DNA of 64,000 nt from Acinetobacter equi (GCF_001307195.1 NZ_CP012808.1:2914001-2978000), one strand, 5' to 3'. Positions 1 through 8,916 are shown, counted from the first letter of the stretch. Numbers and translations: made by a program. The notes: a model not told the origin generated them from the letters alone.

Positions 1-2
1 TG

Positions 3-452
3 CCATCTTATGTCAACATTGGTGCATATGTTGACGAAGGTACAATGGTCGACACATGGGCAACTGTTGGTTCATGTGCTCAAATTGGTAAAAATGTTCA
101 TCTTTCTGGTGGCGTTGGTATTGGTGGTGTACTTGAACCACTTCAAGCAAATCCAACAATCATTGAAGATAACTGCTTCATTGGTGCACGTTCTGAAATT
201 GTTGAAGGTGTTATCGTTGAAGAAGGCTCTGTAATTTCAATGGGTGTATTCATTGGTCAATCAACTAAGATTTATGACCGTGAAACTGGTGAAATTCACT
301 ATGGTCGAGTTCCTGCAGGTTCTGTAGTTGTTGCTGGTAGCCTTCCATCTAAATGTGGTACTTACAGCCTATATGCGGCAATTATCGTGAAAAAAGTTGA
401 TGCTAAAACTCGTGCTAAAACTAGCTTAAACGACCTATTACGCGCAGACTAA
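3..452 (+). CDS. dapD: 2,3,4,5-tetrahydropyridine-2,6-dicarboxylate N-succinyltransferase, C-terminal part
   Basis: This is the last 149 residues of DapD, open at the left edge of the window; the family is usually about 270 residues, so roughly half is present. DapD transfers succinyl from succinyl-CoA to tetrahydrodipicolinate in the lysine/diaminopimelate pathway in the cytoplasm. The visible part shows hexapeptide-type left-handed beta-helix repeats (for example [20 protein letters not shown] and later [15 protein letters not shown]) and the typical C-terminal segment with [15 protein letters not shown]. An apparent start at 45 is only an internal methionine, because the frame is open upstream from position 3. 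A strong hairpin follows the stop. The identification is confident; the gene is truncated only by the window edge. Confidence 0.95.
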   Translation, partial: PSYVNIGAYVDEGTMVDTWATVGSCAQIGKNVHLSGGVGIGGVLEPLQANPTIIEDNCFIGARSEIVEGVIVEEGSVISMGVFIGQSTKIYDRETGEIHYGRVPAGSVVVAGSLPSKCGTYSLYAAIIVKKVDAKTRAKTSLNDLLRAD

Positions 453-492
453 TTTTCATCTTATTATTTGGTGGAACAACTTAATGTTCCTC

Positions 493-527
493 ATCTCTAC
501 GAGCAGTCATGGTCGTAGAGATTTTTA
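493..527 (+). terminator. Rho-independent terminator after dapD
   Basis: A perfect 10-bp stem (ATCTCTACGA at 493-502 pairing with TCGTAGAGAT at 513-522) with a 10-nt loop is followed by a run of T. It lies between dapD and queE and should separate the two transcripts. Confidence 0.8.
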
Positions 528-563
528 ATTTAAACTTCTCCTTTTTCTGTGGTACATGGTGTT

Positions 564-1274
564 ATGACTCATCTTCGTTCATCTGCTATTCCTGTTTCTG
601 ATCCGTCTGCCGGTTTACGCATTACAGAGATATTCTATTCACTGCAAGGAGAAGCAGATACAGCAGGTCTTCCGACTGTCTTTATTCGATTAACAGGATG
701 TCCTCTTCGCTGTACTTATTGCGATACTACCTATTCTTTTGAAGGTGGTGAGCGAAAATCATTAGAAGAAATTATTCAAACTACCTTAGATTTTAAAACA
801 CCTTATATTTGTGTTACTGGCGGTGAGCCACTTGCACAACCAAATGCCTTACCATTGATGCAACGCTTGGCAGATTTAGGCTGTGAAGTTTCACTTGAAA
901 CTAGCGGTGCTTTAGATGTTTCAAAAGTTGATGTACGTGTGTCTAAAGTATTAGATTTAAAAACACCAACATCTGGTGAAGTTACACGTAATTTGCTAAG
1001 TAATTTCGATCACTTAACTCAGCATGACCAAATTAAATTTGTCATTTGTAATCGTGAAGATTATGAATGGTCAAAAGAGCAAGTTGAAAAATACCAACTA
1101 AATGACAAAGTAAGTACGATTTGGTTCTCACCAGCCTTTGCTGTTGAAAAAGGTGCTGTTCGCTTACCTCAGTTGGCACGTGATTTAGCACAATGGATTT
1201 TAGAAGACCATCTCCCTGTACGTTTCCAACTTCAACTACATAAGTTGTTATGGAATGATGAAACTGGTCGTTAA
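564..1274 (+). CDS. queE: 7-carboxy-7-deazaguanine synthase (radical SAM)
   Basis: QueE converts 6-carboxy-tetrahydropterin to 7-carboxy-7-deazaguanine in the preQ0/queuosine pathway. The 236-residue product has the radical-SAM cluster motif of this family, CxxxCxxC, at C46, C50 and C53 ([10 protein letters not shown]), preceded by the family segment [11 protein letters not shown], and a VTGGEPL motif for SAM binding. An in-frame ATG also exists at 549, but the 564 start gives the expected N-terminus ([10 protein letters not shown]); neither has a strong ribosome site, so the start is uncertain by five codons. queC follows 26 bp downstream, so the two consecutive pathway steps are probably co-transcribed. 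Confidence 0.93.
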   Translation: MTHLRSSAIPVSDPSAGLRITEIFYSLQGEADTAGLPTVFIRLTGCPLRCTYCDTTYSFEGGERKSLEEIIQTTLDFKTPYICVTGGEPLAQPNALPLMQRLADLGCEVSLETSGALDVSKVDVRVSKVLDLKTPTSGEVTRNLLSNFDHLTQHDQIKFVICNREDYEWSKEQVEKYQLNDKVSTIWFSPAFAVEKGAVRLPQLARDLAQWILEDHLPVRFQLQLHKLLWNDETGR

Positions 1275-1300
1275 TGATGAATGATTTTGGAGAATTAAAG

Positions 1301-1975
1301 ATGCGCCCTCGTGCCGTAGTTTTATTATCTGGTGGATTAGATTCAACAACATGTTTAGCTTGGGCTCAAGCAAGATATGACTGTATTGCTCTTAGTTTTC
1401 GATATGGTCAACGCTCTTCTACAGAACTTGATGCTGCAAAAGCATTAGCAGAACGTTCTGGTGTTGAGCATCGTATTATTAATATTGATTTAGGTAACTT
1501 AGGTGGTTCTGCGCTTACTGACCATAATATTGATGTACCAGATCATGAGCAAGAAGGGATTCCTATTACTTATGTTCCAGCACGTAATACCATCTTTTTA
1601 TCTTATGCATTAGCAGCAGCAGAAGTTTTTGGTGCTGAAGCTATTGTGATTGGTATTAATGCTGTTGATTATTCAGGTTATCCTGATTGTCGTCCAGAAT
1701 TTATTGATGCATTTGCAAATATGGCTCGTTTGGCAACTAAAGTCGGTGTTGAAGGAAAACCTCTTAAATTTGAAACACCTCTGTTACATTTATCTAAAGC
1801 AAATATCATTCGCTTAGGTGTAGAACATGGCGTAGACTATAGTCAAACAGTGTCATGCTATCAAGCTGACCAAGAAGGACGAGCATGTGGTAAATGCGAT
1901 AGCTGTCGTTTACGTAAACAAGGTTTCGTTGAAGCAGGTATCGAAGACCCTACTCGCTATATTCCTAATAACTAG
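1301..1975 (+). CDS. queC: 7-cyano-7-deazaguanine synthase
   Basis: QueC is the ATP-dependent enzyme that turns 7-carboxy-7-deazaguanine into preQ0. The 224-residue product starts with the PP-loop motif LSGGLDSTT and ends with the zinc-binding cysteine cluster ([17 protein letters not shown]), both diagnostic. The start at 1301 is preferred over the ATG pair at 1274/1277 because GGAG at 1289-1292 sits 8 nt upstream and the protein then begins [12 protein letters not shown]. It follows queE closely in the same direction, forming a queEC unit; the other pathway genes are not in this window. Confidence 0.95.
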   Translation: MRPRAVVLLSGGLDSTTCLAWAQARYDCIALSFRYGQRSSTELDAAKALAERSGVEHRIINIDLGNLGGSALTDHNIDVPDHEQEGIPITYVPARNTIFLSYALAAAEVFGAEAIVIGINAVDYSGYPDCRPEFIDAFANMARLATKVGVEGKPLKFETPLLHLSKANIIRLGVEHGVDYSQTVSCYQADQEGRACGKCDSCRLRKQGFVEAGIEDPTRYIPNN

Positions 1976-1989
1976 GACACATGAGCTTT

Positions 1990-2391
1990 ATGAAATCTAA
2001 AATTCTACTTTCTACAATCATTGCATTAGCATCATTTTCATCAGTAGCAACGTTCGCATCAGACGAACAAGCTAAAAAATTAGATGCAGCATTTAAGAGC
2101 ACAAATATTAAACAAGGTTTAATCAATGTCTGTGTAGATGACTACACTAAAGCAGGTGCATTGAATAAACTAACTAAAGCTGAAGTGACTAAATTATGTA
2201 AATGTAATGTTGAATCTCGTGGTCGTATGACAGAGAGTCAAAAATGGGAACTTCAAAGTGCAACAAATGCGAAGAACCAAGCTAAAGTAAAAGAGATTTT
2301 AGATCGTTTACAAAAAGCAGATGAACCTAAAATCAAAGCTTGTTTAGGTCCTGATTTACAGAAAAAACTATTAAGCTTACAAGCTAAATAA
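1990..2391 (+). CDS. Small secreted protein of unknown function
   Basis: I do not recognise this 133-residue protein. It has a typical Sec signal peptide (MKSKILLSTIIALASFSSVA followed by TFASDEQ), so the mature protein of about 110 residues should be periplasmic. The mature part is lysine-rich and mostly helical in character, with four cysteines (CVDD, LCKC, ACLGP), which could form two disulfides. An alternative ATG at 1981 adds three residues; AGGA at 1974-1977 is rather close to one start and rather far from the other. It begins 14 bp after queC and is followed by a strong terminator, so it may ride on the queEC transcript, though nothing suggests a functional link. Confidence 0.8.
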   Translation: MKSKILLSTIIALASFSSVATFASDEQAKKLDAAFKSTNIKQGLINVCVDDYTKAGALNKLTKAEVTKLCKCNVESRGRMTESQKWELQSATNAKNQAKVKEILDRLQKADEPKIKACLGPDLQKKLLSLQAK

Positions 2392-2405
2392 TTTCTTTCT
2401 AAAAT

Positions 2406-2435
2406 AAAAAAAGCCACAAATCTGTGGCTTTTTTT
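2406..2435 (+). terminator. Rho-independent terminator
   Basis: GCCACA at 2413-2418 pairs with TGTGGC at 2423-2428, extended by flanking A and T runs. It ends the queE-queC-secreted protein transcript. Confidence 0.85.
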
Positions 2436-2527
2436 ATCACCAAAGATCTCGCTATTTCTCTATCATTCCAAATCAACTATAGTCTTCGTATTACGATAAA
2501 CTCAAATTTAAAAGGGATAAATTCGAT

Positions 2528-2989
2528 ATGTCATCAAACATCAATTTACCAAACCAAAACTTCCCGACAACAACAGGTGAAATAAATCTTACTGAAGTGA
2601 CCACACCTTGGTTAATTGTTTATTTTTACCCTAAAGATTCAACGCCAGGCTGTACAACACAAGCAGTTGGATTTTCATGCTTAAAAGATCAATTTGATGC
2701 ACTAAACACAACAATATTTGGTATTTCTCGTGATTCTGTAAAAGCTCATCAAAATTTCACAGAAAAACAAAACTTAAGCATTAATCTTATTAGCGATAAA
2801 GACGAAGTTTTGTGTCAAATTTTTGATGTGATTAAAGAAAAAAATATGTATGGCAAAAAAGTAATGGGAATTGAACGTTCAACTTTTATTTTCCATGAAA
2901 GTAAATTAGTTAAAGAATATCGAAAAGTAAAAGCGGCAGGTCATGCTGAACAAGTGTTGGAAGACTTAAAAGCACTTCAAACGGTTTAA
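2528..2989 (+). CDS. bcp: Thioredoxin-dependent peroxiredoxin, Bcp family
   Basis: A 153-residue Bcp/PrxQ-type peroxidase that reduces hydroperoxides in the cytoplasm. The peroxidatic cysteine is C42 in the family motif YPKDSTPGCTTQA, and the C-terminal part has the typical GIERSTFIF strand. The resolving cysteine found five residues after the peroxidatic one in E. coli Bcp is a valine here (CTTQAV); cysteines remain at 51 and 96, the latter matching a third cysteine of the E. coli protein. The enzyme may therefore use a different resolving cysteine or work as a 1-Cys type. It is a monocistronic gene bounded by terminators on both sides. Confidence 0.9.
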   Translation: MSSNINLPNQNFPTTTGEINLTEVTTPWLIVYFYPKDSTPGCTTQAVGFSCLKDQFDALNTTIFGISRDSVKAHQNFTEKQNLSINLISDKDEVLCQIFDVIKEKNMYGKKVMGIERSTFIFHESKLVKEYRKVKAAGHAEQVLEDLKALQTV

Positions 2990-2998
2990 GTCCACAAA

Positions 2999-3035
2999 CA
3001 GTAATGAAATTAAATAAAACTTAATTTCATTACTG
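2999..3035. terminator. Bidirectional terminator between convergent genes
   Basis: A perfect 15-bp inverted repeat (2999-3013 with 3021-3035) separated by 7 nt lies exactly between the bcp stop and the stop of the argO-like gene on the other strand. T-rich sequence follows on both strands, though the T tracts are weak. Confidence 0.7.
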
Positions 3036-3632
3036 TTAAATTAGTGAATATGCAATCATCCACATCACAATGGCAATCATAAAATCTAAAATTTTCCAAG
3101 CGCGATAATCTTTAAATATAGGCTGAAGAAGTCGTGCCCCATAACCTAATAAAAAGAAAAATATCCAAGATGCTAAAATAGCACCTAAAGCGAAGTAAAC
3201 TATTGTTTCTTCAATTCCTGTAGAAATAGCGCCAATAAGAATGACTGTATCTAAATAAACATGTGGATTCAGCCATGTCAAAGCTAAACAAATAGATAAT
3301 GATTTTAGAAGATTATTTTCGTCAAGGTCACTTTCTTCTAAAACATTTTTTGACCTGCATGCCTGATAAAAATGCTGTGCTCCATATACGACTAAGAAAC
3401 CTGCACCTATATATTTAACCCACTGAATTACATCTGCATAAGTTAAGACTAATTTAGAAAACCCAAATACACCGGCTGTAATTAAAATAGAATCTGATAC
3501 AGCACAAATAAAACAAATCCAGAATATATGCTGTTTTTTTAGACCTTGTTTTAAAACAAATGTATTTTGAGCTCCAATTGCAACAATCAAACTGAGGCTA
3601 ACAAAAAAACCTTGAAAAAATGTCTGTAACAT
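3036..3632 (-). CDS. argO: LysE/ArgO-family basic amino acid exporter
   Basis: A 198-residue inner-membrane protein with about six hydrophobic segments. The N-terminus (MLQTFFQGFFVSLSLIVAIG then AQNTFVLKQGL) is typical of LysE/ArgO exporters, which pump out arginine or lysine when the pool is high. It is divergent from an ArgP/LysG-type LysR gene 106 bp away, the classic arrangement for this exporter and its activator. That regulator carries a stop codon here, so the exporter may have lost its normal induction. The family assignment is firm; the substrate (arginine or lysine) is inferred from context. Confidence 0.88.
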   Translation of the reverse strand: MLQTFFQGFFVSLSLIVAIGAQNTFVLKQGLKKQHIFWICFICAVSDSILITAGVFGFSKLVLTYADVIQWVKYIGAGFLVVYGAQHFYQACRSKNVLEESDLDENNLLKSLSICLALTWLNPHVYLDTVILIGAISTGIEETIVYFALGAILASWIFFFLLGYGARLLQPIFKDYRAWKILDFMIAIVMWMIAYSLI

Positions 3633-3738
3633 TTAATTTTTCATATTTTAAAATGATAAAAAGATTATCTCGTATTTTTTATACAATTAAGTAATATTAA
3701 GAAAATATCAATTTAATTAAATTTTTTTAAGGTTTTAT

Positions 3739-4665
3739 ATGTTGCCACATAAATCTTGTGAAGCATTTCTTAGCGTTGCAGAATATGGAAGTTTTGAAGC
3801 TGCTGCTTTAAAACTTTGTATTACAGCATCAGCAGTTACTTTAAGAATACAAGCTTTAGAAAAACAACTTGGACAAATTTTAATACTTAGAGAACGTCCC
3901 TGCCGCGTAACATTAGCAGGACAACTCCTACTAGAACATCTTCAACATCAACGTTTACTAGAAGATCATTTATTACAACAATTACAAGGGAAAAAAAGTG
4001 CACGTGCATTTTATAAAATAAATATTGGAACCAATGCAGACTAATTAGCAACATGGTTACTTCCTGCAATTAGTAAAACATTAATCCATGAACATATCAC
4101 TTTAAATATTATTATTGATGATCAATCAAAAACTCATCAACTATTAGAAACAGGGCTAGTCAATGCTTGTATTTCAGCTGAAAAAATGAATATTAAAGGT
4201 TGTGTTTCACATCATTTAGGATGTATGGAATATATGATGGTTTGCACACCTCTTTTCTATCAAACTTACTTTAACTCTGGTGTTTCTAGAGATACTATAA
4301 GTACTGCACCAGCCATTATTTTTAATGCTAAAGATCATTTACATGAAGATGTCACATTGACATTATTTGGCTTAAATAAACAACAATATCCGTATCACTT
4401 TATTCCGTCATCTACCTCTTTTGTTGATGCGATTGAACAACACTTAGGCTACGGACTTGTTCCTACAATTCAAATTGAGACGCAGCTAAAAGCAGGTCAT
4501 TTAATTGGAATACTCCCCAATGCCAAAAAAAATGTTCATTTATATTGGCATCATTGGAAAAAACAGTCCGATAGCTTGACTGAACTAAGCAATTCGATTA
4601 TTGAATATGCTCAGATATGGTTAAAACCAAATCATTCATTTGATACCCATACACCTTTAACCTGA
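3739..4665 (+). pseudogene. argP: ArgP/LysG-type LysR regulator interrupted by an in-frame stop
   Basis: Read through one TAA at 4042-4044, the frame gives a full-length 308-residue LysR regulator; without it only 101 residues are made. The N-terminus carries the LysR helix-turn-helix (FEAAALKLCITASAVTLRIQ). The stop falls in the family signature that in E. coli ArgP reads NADSLATWLLPAL; here it reads NAD-stop-LATWLLPAI, so the stop replaces the conserved serine and a single C-to-A change of a TCA codon explains it. The downstream frame is intact to the normal C-terminus (LYWHHWKKQ). No frameshift is present. Its target is presumably the divergent argO-like exporter. A recent inactivating mutation or a base-call error are the main explanations; readthrough is possible but unsupported. 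Confidence 0.88.
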
Positions 4666-5198
4666 ATATTAACATTCTCACCGATACCAGCTACAGCAGG
4701 TTGCATTCCAAAATCAGAGCGCTTAATTATTGTTGTTGCTAAGACATCCAGTTTTTCTGAGTTTTGATCATCTGGTTTTAATATCGTTTCAAAAATGACA
4801 GGCTTTGTTACTCCACGTATTGTTAACATTCCATAGATATAATATTTATTTTTTTCTATTTTTTTAAAATGAGTGCTTTTAAATACAATCGTTTTATATT
4901 TTTCAACATAAAATAAATCTTTTCCCAAAATTTTCTTTTTTAAAGATGATCGATTAATTTCAACACTTTCAACATTTAAAATAAATTCAGTAGATGCTTG
5001 TTTAAAATCACTAATTTTAAAATTCATTTTAGATTGGACTTGAGTAAACTTCCCATTTACAACTGAAATTCCTAGCGATTTAATATCAAAACTAATGAGA
5101 CTTTGTGATGATAATGTCCATTCTTGTGCATATACATTTAAAGCCCCTATCCAACTCATTACAGATAAAAGGCTTAAAAATTTTAATTGTTTTTTCAT
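4632..5198 (-). CDS. YceI-family periplasmic lipid-binding-type protein
   Basis: A 188-residue exported protein with a Sec signal peptide ending near NVYAQEW. The mature part matches the YceI family: SLISFDIKSLGISVVNGKF at the start, the central block with VNRSS-like and IRGVTKPVIFE strands, and the end SDFGMQPAVAGIGENV. YceI proteins are lipocalin-like barrels that bind isoprenoid chains; the ligand here is unknown. Its 3' end overlaps the end of the convergent argP pseudogene by 34 bp, so the two stops are interleaved. No terminator is obvious. Confidence 0.88.
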   Translation of the reverse strand: MKKQLKFLSLLSVMSWIGALNVYAQEWTLSSQSLISFDIKSLGISVVNGKFTQVQSKMNFKISDFKQASTEFILNVESVEINRSSLKKKILGKDLFYVEKYKTIVFKSTHFKKIEKNKYYIYGMLTIRGVTKPVIFETILKPDDQNSEKLDVLATTIIKRSDFGMQPAVAGIGENVNIQVKGVWVSNE

Positions 5199-5288
5199 TC
5201 TTTATTTAACTCTTATTATGCTCTTTTATTTTGGGATGATCTTTCAAGTCATGAAAAATATTCCATCTATAAAAAAGCATAATTTAAG

Positions 5289-5858
5289 TTATAAAAGATT
5301 TGTTTTATCTTGAGTTTCGAATTTGTGCTGAAGTTGTTTATAAATTGGATTGATTTGAAACTTTTGTAAAAACTTGATTGTACCCATAGGAAATGCCGTT
5401 TTATCTATAATGCCTCGGTAATAAGCTTCCCTCATTGGTGTAGCAGACATTGCTCCTTCTAAACTATCAAGCTCCACCATTTCCCATTCGGGAAAGAACT
5501 TTAAATAATACGAAGAATCATCTTTAAAATGACCAATTAAACCAATTTTGTCTGAAAATTCTGTCTTTCCTTCTACCAATTTTTTGACTAATTTTTGCCA
5601 TTTTTCATCATCATAAACATCATGAATATGAACAAATACAATACGTTTTTGCTCATCTTCCGTAAAATTCGCTAAAATCATTTCTTCGCGTTCAATCGCT
5701 AAAAATGGATTTTTAATATTGCGCTCAAGCTGTGCAGAACCCAATGCTAAAATCACAAACTGACTTTTTTCTAAAGCAATTTTTACCGTTTGCAAATGTG
5801 CCAAGTGAAAAGGCTGAAAGCGACCAATAAAAACGAGATAATCAAACGTATATTTCAT
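5289..5858 (-). CDS. nadM: Nicotinamide-nucleotide adenylyltransferase, NadM type
   Basis: A 189-residue cytoplasmic nucleotidyltransferase that would join NMN and ATP to form NAD. It has the superfamily motif GRFQPFHLAH near residues 12-21 and the second nucleotide-binding motif SATPMREAYYRG near the C-terminus, corresponding to the ISSTxxR motif. Some bacterial NadM proteins carry a fused C-terminal Nudix domain; the length here leaves no room for one. A GTG at 5865-5867 is an in-frame alternative start, but ATG at 5858 gives the normal N-terminus (MKYTFDYLVFIGRFQ). The neighbours are not NAD genes. NadM-dependent NAD synthesis is known from Acinetobacter. Confidence 0.88.
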   Translation of the reverse strand: MKYTFDYLVFIGRFQPFHLAHLQTVKIALEKSQFVILALGSAQLERNIKNPFLAIEREEMILANFTEDEQKRIVFVHIHDVYDDEKWQKLVKKLVEGKTEFSDKIGLIGHFKDDSSYYLKFFPEWEMVELDSLEGAMSATPMREAYYRGIIDKTAFPMGTIKFLQKFQINPIYKQLQHKFETQDKTNLL

Positions 5859-5959
5859 AGCACACACAATTTTTATGAACTCATAAGTTATGCCATAAAA
5901 TTATTTTTACGACATAATGAGCAGATAAAATCAATTAAATTTCAAACTAGGATAGTACG

Positions 5960-6760
5960 ATGACACTGAGCTGTATTCAACAACCGCATGAACATTTACA
6001 AGCAAATTTAACCAATGGTATTTTGACTTTATCGATCGACCGTCCACAAGCCAAAAATGCACTTTATGGTGAACTTTACTTAAAGATTGCACAAGCCTTA
6101 GATGAAGCAGATTTAGATTCAAATGTTCGAGTTGTTATTTTACGTGGTTCAGATGCAGATTTTTCTGCAGGTAATGACATGCAAGACTTTATGAAGTTCA
6201 TTCAGTCACCACTTGAAGGAAAAGCTGGAGATACTCCGCCATTTATACTCCTTAAATCTGCCGCAAAGTTTTCAAAACCTCTTATTGCTGCTGTTCGTGG
6301 TGTCGCTATAGGAATTGGCGTCACTATTTTACTTCACTGTGATCTTGCCTATTGTGATGATACAGCACTATTTCAAATTCCATTTGTAAGTTTAGGCTTA
6401 TCACCAGAAGGTGCTTCTAGTAAATTATTAGTTGAACAAGCTGGCTATCATAAAGCAGCTGAACTCTTATTTACTGCTCAAAAGTTTGATAGCAAAACAG
6501 CATATGAAGCTCATCTTATTAATTCTATTGAAAATAATGTTTATAAATTTGCACAACAAAAAGCAGAGCAACTTTCATTACTGCCACTTGCATCGCTTAA
6601 ACAAACTAAAGCGTTAATGAAACATAACGTAAAAGACATAGTAGAATGTATTGATCATGAAGCTGAAATTTTTATGAGCCGTGTGGGCTCGCCAGAAATG
6701 ATGGAAGCGGTTGCTGCGTTTATGCAGAAACGTAAACCTGATTTTTCTCAATTTAATTAG
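5960..6760 (+). CDS. Enoyl-CoA hydratase/isomerase family protein
   Basis: A 266-residue crotonase-fold protein. It shows the family order: IDRPQAKNAL near residue 26, the oxyanion-hole segment with DADFSAGNDMQDF near 65-77, PLIAAVRGVAIGIG near 108-120, and the LGLSPEGASS segment with a conserved Glu near residue 150. It most likely acts on a CoA thioester in fatty-acid or aromatic degradation, but the exact substrate cannot be read from the sequence. It is monocistronic or weakly linked to the nitroreductase gene 52 bp downstream, with a hairpin between them. AGGA lies about 10 nt before the start. Confidence 0.88.
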   Translation: MTLSCIQQPHEHLQANLTNGILTLSIDRPQAKNALYGELYLKIAQALDEADLDSNVRVVILRGSDADFSAGNDMQDFMKFIQSPLEGKAGDTPPFILLKSAAKFSKPLIAAVRGVAIGIGVTILLHCDLAYCDDTALFQIPFVSLGLSPEGASSKLLVEQAGYHKAAELLFTAQKFDSKTAYEAHLINSIENNVYKFAQQKAEQLSLLPLASLKQTKALMKHNVKDIVECIDHEAEIFMSRVGSPEMMEAVAAFMQKRKPDFSQFN

Positions 6761-6767
6761 TCAATTA

Positions 6768-6793
6768 AACTCCTAACCGAATAATTAGGAGTT
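6768..6793 (+). terminator. Hairpin, possible weak terminator
   Basis: AACTCCTA at 6768-6775 and TAGGAGTT at 6786-6793 form an 8-bp stem with a 10-nt loop; the following bases are A/T-rich but not a clean T run. It lies between the enoyl-CoA hydratase-like gene and the nitroreductase gene and may only partly separate them. Confidence 0.45.
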
Positions 6794-6812
6794 ATTTAAA
6801 TGGTCTGTCATT

Positions 6813-7562
6813 ATGTCTCAAACTCAAGAACGCTATTACGAACCCGCTCCAGAAAATATTGATGTTGAAAATTTTAGGAAAGTCATTGAAAGTCGACGCT
6901 CTGTTCGAAAATTCACTGAAAAACCAATTCCAAATGAAATTCTAGATGCATGTTTAGACCTTGCTTTACTTGCACCAAACTCATCTAATTTACAACCTTG
7001 GACATTTTATGTTGTTCAAAATCCAACAAAGAAAAAAAAATTAGTAAAAGCATGTTTAGGGCAATTAGCTGCCAAAACTGCTGCTGAACTCATTGTTTGT
7101 GTAGCACGTACAGACCGTATCGATCAAATGGCGAAAATGAATATTTCAGAATTCCCATTTCCTGAAGCACCAAAAGCAGTTAAAAAATATTATCAATTTA
7201 TTCCATACAACTATAAAACTGGTTTTTTAAATTCATTCGGTCATTTCAAAAAAGTAGCTTTCAAAGTTGCACGTCGTTTAGATAAACAACTTCCTGTAAG
7301 TGCATTTACCCCAGCCGATGCAAAATTATGGGCAACAAAAACCACTGCTTTAGCATGTGAAAACCTCGTACTTTCATTACGTGCCTACGGTTTTGATAGT
7401 TGTATGATGGAAGGTTTTGATGAGCCATTAGTACGAAAAATTTTAGACTTAAATCATCATCAGTTCCCTGTAATGGTTATTGGTGCTGGTGAGCGTGCTA
7501 AAGATGGTGTATTTTTCCCACAATATAGATTTGATCGAAATCTATTTATTGAGAAAGTTTAA
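6813..7562 (+). CDS. Nitroreductase-family flavoprotein
   Basis: A 249-residue FMN-dependent oxidoreductase of the nitroreductase superfamily. Evidence is the FMN phosphate-binding segment VIESRRSVRKF near residues 25-35, the APNSSNLQPWTFYVV block near 54-68 and the C-terminal VIGAGERAKDG strand. Such enzymes reduce nitro groups, quinones or related substrates with NAD(P)H; the natural substrate is not evident. It is longer than the simplest family members because of an insert around residues 105-150 (FPEAPKAVKKYYQFIPYNYK). It may share a transcript with the gene before it. Confidence 0.87.
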   Translation: MSQTQERYYEPAPENIDVENFRKVIESRRSVRKFTEKPIPNEILDACLDLALLAPNSSNLQPWTFYVVQNPTKKKKLVKACLGQLAAKTAAELIVCVARTDRIDQMAKMNISEFPFPEAPKAVKKYYQFIPYNYKTGFLNSFGHFKKVAFKVARRLDKQLPVSAFTPADAKLWATKTTALACENLVLSLRAYGFDSCMMEGFDEPLVRKILDLNHHQFPVMVIGAGERAKDGVFFPQYRFDRNLFIEKV

Positions 7563-7588
7563 TATTTATAATTTTAAAGAATACAAAT

Positions 7589-7619
7589 AAATAAGCTTCA
7601 TAATAATTGAGGCTTATTT
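7589..7619 (+). terminator. Probable terminator after the nitroreductase gene
   Basis: AAATAAGCTTC at 7589-7599 pairs with GAGGCTTATTT at 7609-7619 with one G-U pair and a 9-nt loop. The tail is T-rich but short. Confidence 0.6.
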
Positions 7620-7841
7620 ATCAACCATTCCAAAATTAATTTATTTTTCAATAAAAATAAATCTGCATTAAAATAATAAATATAAAATCATTTTGATATA
7701 AATAAAAATAATATAAAAACCATATAAAAAGAATGCTAGGATAAAATCCTGCTATCAAAGATTTAAAATATTAATACTAAATCTTTATAAAGGATTTAAT
7801 AGCAACGATAAAACTATAATAGTTAATGGAGTAACGCCATC

Positions 7842-8840
7842 ATGGTAAAAAAATCATTACTTATTACAAGCTCTATTTTAATACTTGGTATAAGTCTAAG
7901 TGCTTGTAATAAAAATAAAGTAAACTTTGGTGAACCTAAAAGACCTGAATGTATAGCCCCTGCTAAACCAGGTGGTGGTTTTGATCTGACCTGTAAACTT
8001 GCACAAAATGGCTTAAAATCTACAGACATCTTAAAAGCACCAATGCGTGTTACATATATGCCTGGTGGTGTAGGTGCTGTTGCTTATAATAAAATTGTAG
8101 CAAATGATCCAGCCAATAATGACGCGATTATTGCCTTCTCCACAGGCTCATTATTAAATATCGCTCAAGGAAAATTTGGTCAATATAATGAAAAAGATGT
8201 TCGTTGGCTTGCAGCTGTAGGCACCGACTACGGTATGGTAGCTGTTAAAGAAGATTCTCCATTCAAAAGTCTTAATGATTTAGTTGATGCACTTAAAAAA
8301 GATCCGCAATCTGTTAGTTTTGGTGCTGGTGGCAGTGTTGGTGGTCAAGATTGGCTACAAACAGCAATGCTTGCCAAAGCGGCTGGCATTGATCCCAAAA
8401 AAATGACATATATTGCGTTAGAAGGTGGTGGTGAAGCTGTTACTGCCGTTTTAGGCAACCATATTCAAATTGTAAGTGCAGGTATTGCAGAAATAGTACC
8501 TCATGTTAAAGCAGGAAAAATGCGAGTACTTGCAGTGTTTTCTAAAGATCGCTTACCAGGTGACCTTGCTACGATTCCAACCGCTAAAGAGCAAGGTTAT
8601 GACATAGAATGGCCTGTTATTCGTGGTTATTATATGGGACCAAAAGTGAGTGATGAAGCCTTTGATTGGTGGAAGTCAGCATTTGATAACATGGCAAAAA
8701 ATAATAAATTTGAAGATATTCGCAAACAATATGATTTATTGCCTTTATCTATGTCTGGTGATGAGCTTACTCAATATGTTGAAAAACAGACAAATCTCTT
8801 TAGAGAACTTTCTAAAGAATATGACCTCGTATCCAAATAA
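7842..8840 (+). CDS. tctC: Tripartite tricarboxylate transporter substrate-binding lipoprotein
   Basis: A 332-residue TctC/Bug-family solute receptor. It is a lipoprotein: a signal peptide ends in the lipobox LSAC with the lipidated cysteine at residue 22. The mature protein has the family features IAPAKPGGGFDLTCKLAQNG, YMPGGVGAVAYNKI and SVSFGAGGSVGGQDWLQTAM, which shape the carboxylate-binding pocket. TctC proteins capture citrate or other carboxylates and deliver them to the TctA/TctB permease, encoded directly downstream. The ligand is not predictable from the sequence. The hairpin after the stop could stabilise this transcript so that the receptor is made in excess over the permease. Confidence 0.93.
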   Translation: MVKKSLLITSSILILGISLSACNKNKVNFGEPKRPECIAPAKPGGGFDLTCKLAQNGLKSTDILKAPMRVTYMPGGVGAVAYNKIVANDPANNDAIIAFSTGSLLNIAQGKFGQYNEKDVRWLAAVGTDYGMVAVKEDSPFKSLNDLVDALKKDPQSVSFGAGGSVGGQDWLQTAMLAKAAGIDPKKMTYIALEGGGEAVTAVLGNHIQIVSAGIAEIVPHVKAGKMRVLAVFSKDRLPGDLATIPTAKEQGYDIEWPVIRGYYMGPKVSDEAFDWWKSAFDNMAKNNKFEDIRKQYDLLPLSMSGDELTQYVEKQTNLFRELSKEYDLVSK

Positions 8841-8871
8841 AAACTTTTATACATCATTATAAATTTAAAAA

Positions 8872-8898
8872 GATGAGTAAACCTTTGTTTTACTCATC
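8872..8898 (+). other. Intercistronic hairpin between tctC and tctB
   Basis: GATGAGTAAA at 8872-8881 pairs with TTTACTCATC at 8889-8898 over a 7-nt loop. No T run follows, so it is more likely a processing or 3'-end protection hairpin, or a partial terminator, than a full stop to transcription. Confidence 0.6.
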
Positions 8899-8916
8899 AT
8901 GATACAAGGGAATGCT

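Noticed and set aside
453..563. preQ1 riboswitch in front of queE
   Set aside because: The only structure is a simple terminator hairpin; the preQ1 aptamer core sequence is absent.
7563..7841. Possible riboswitch or sRNA in the A/T-rich leader of tctC
   Set aside because: Only a terminator-like hairpin at 7589-7619 is visible; no conserved RNA fold I can recognise.
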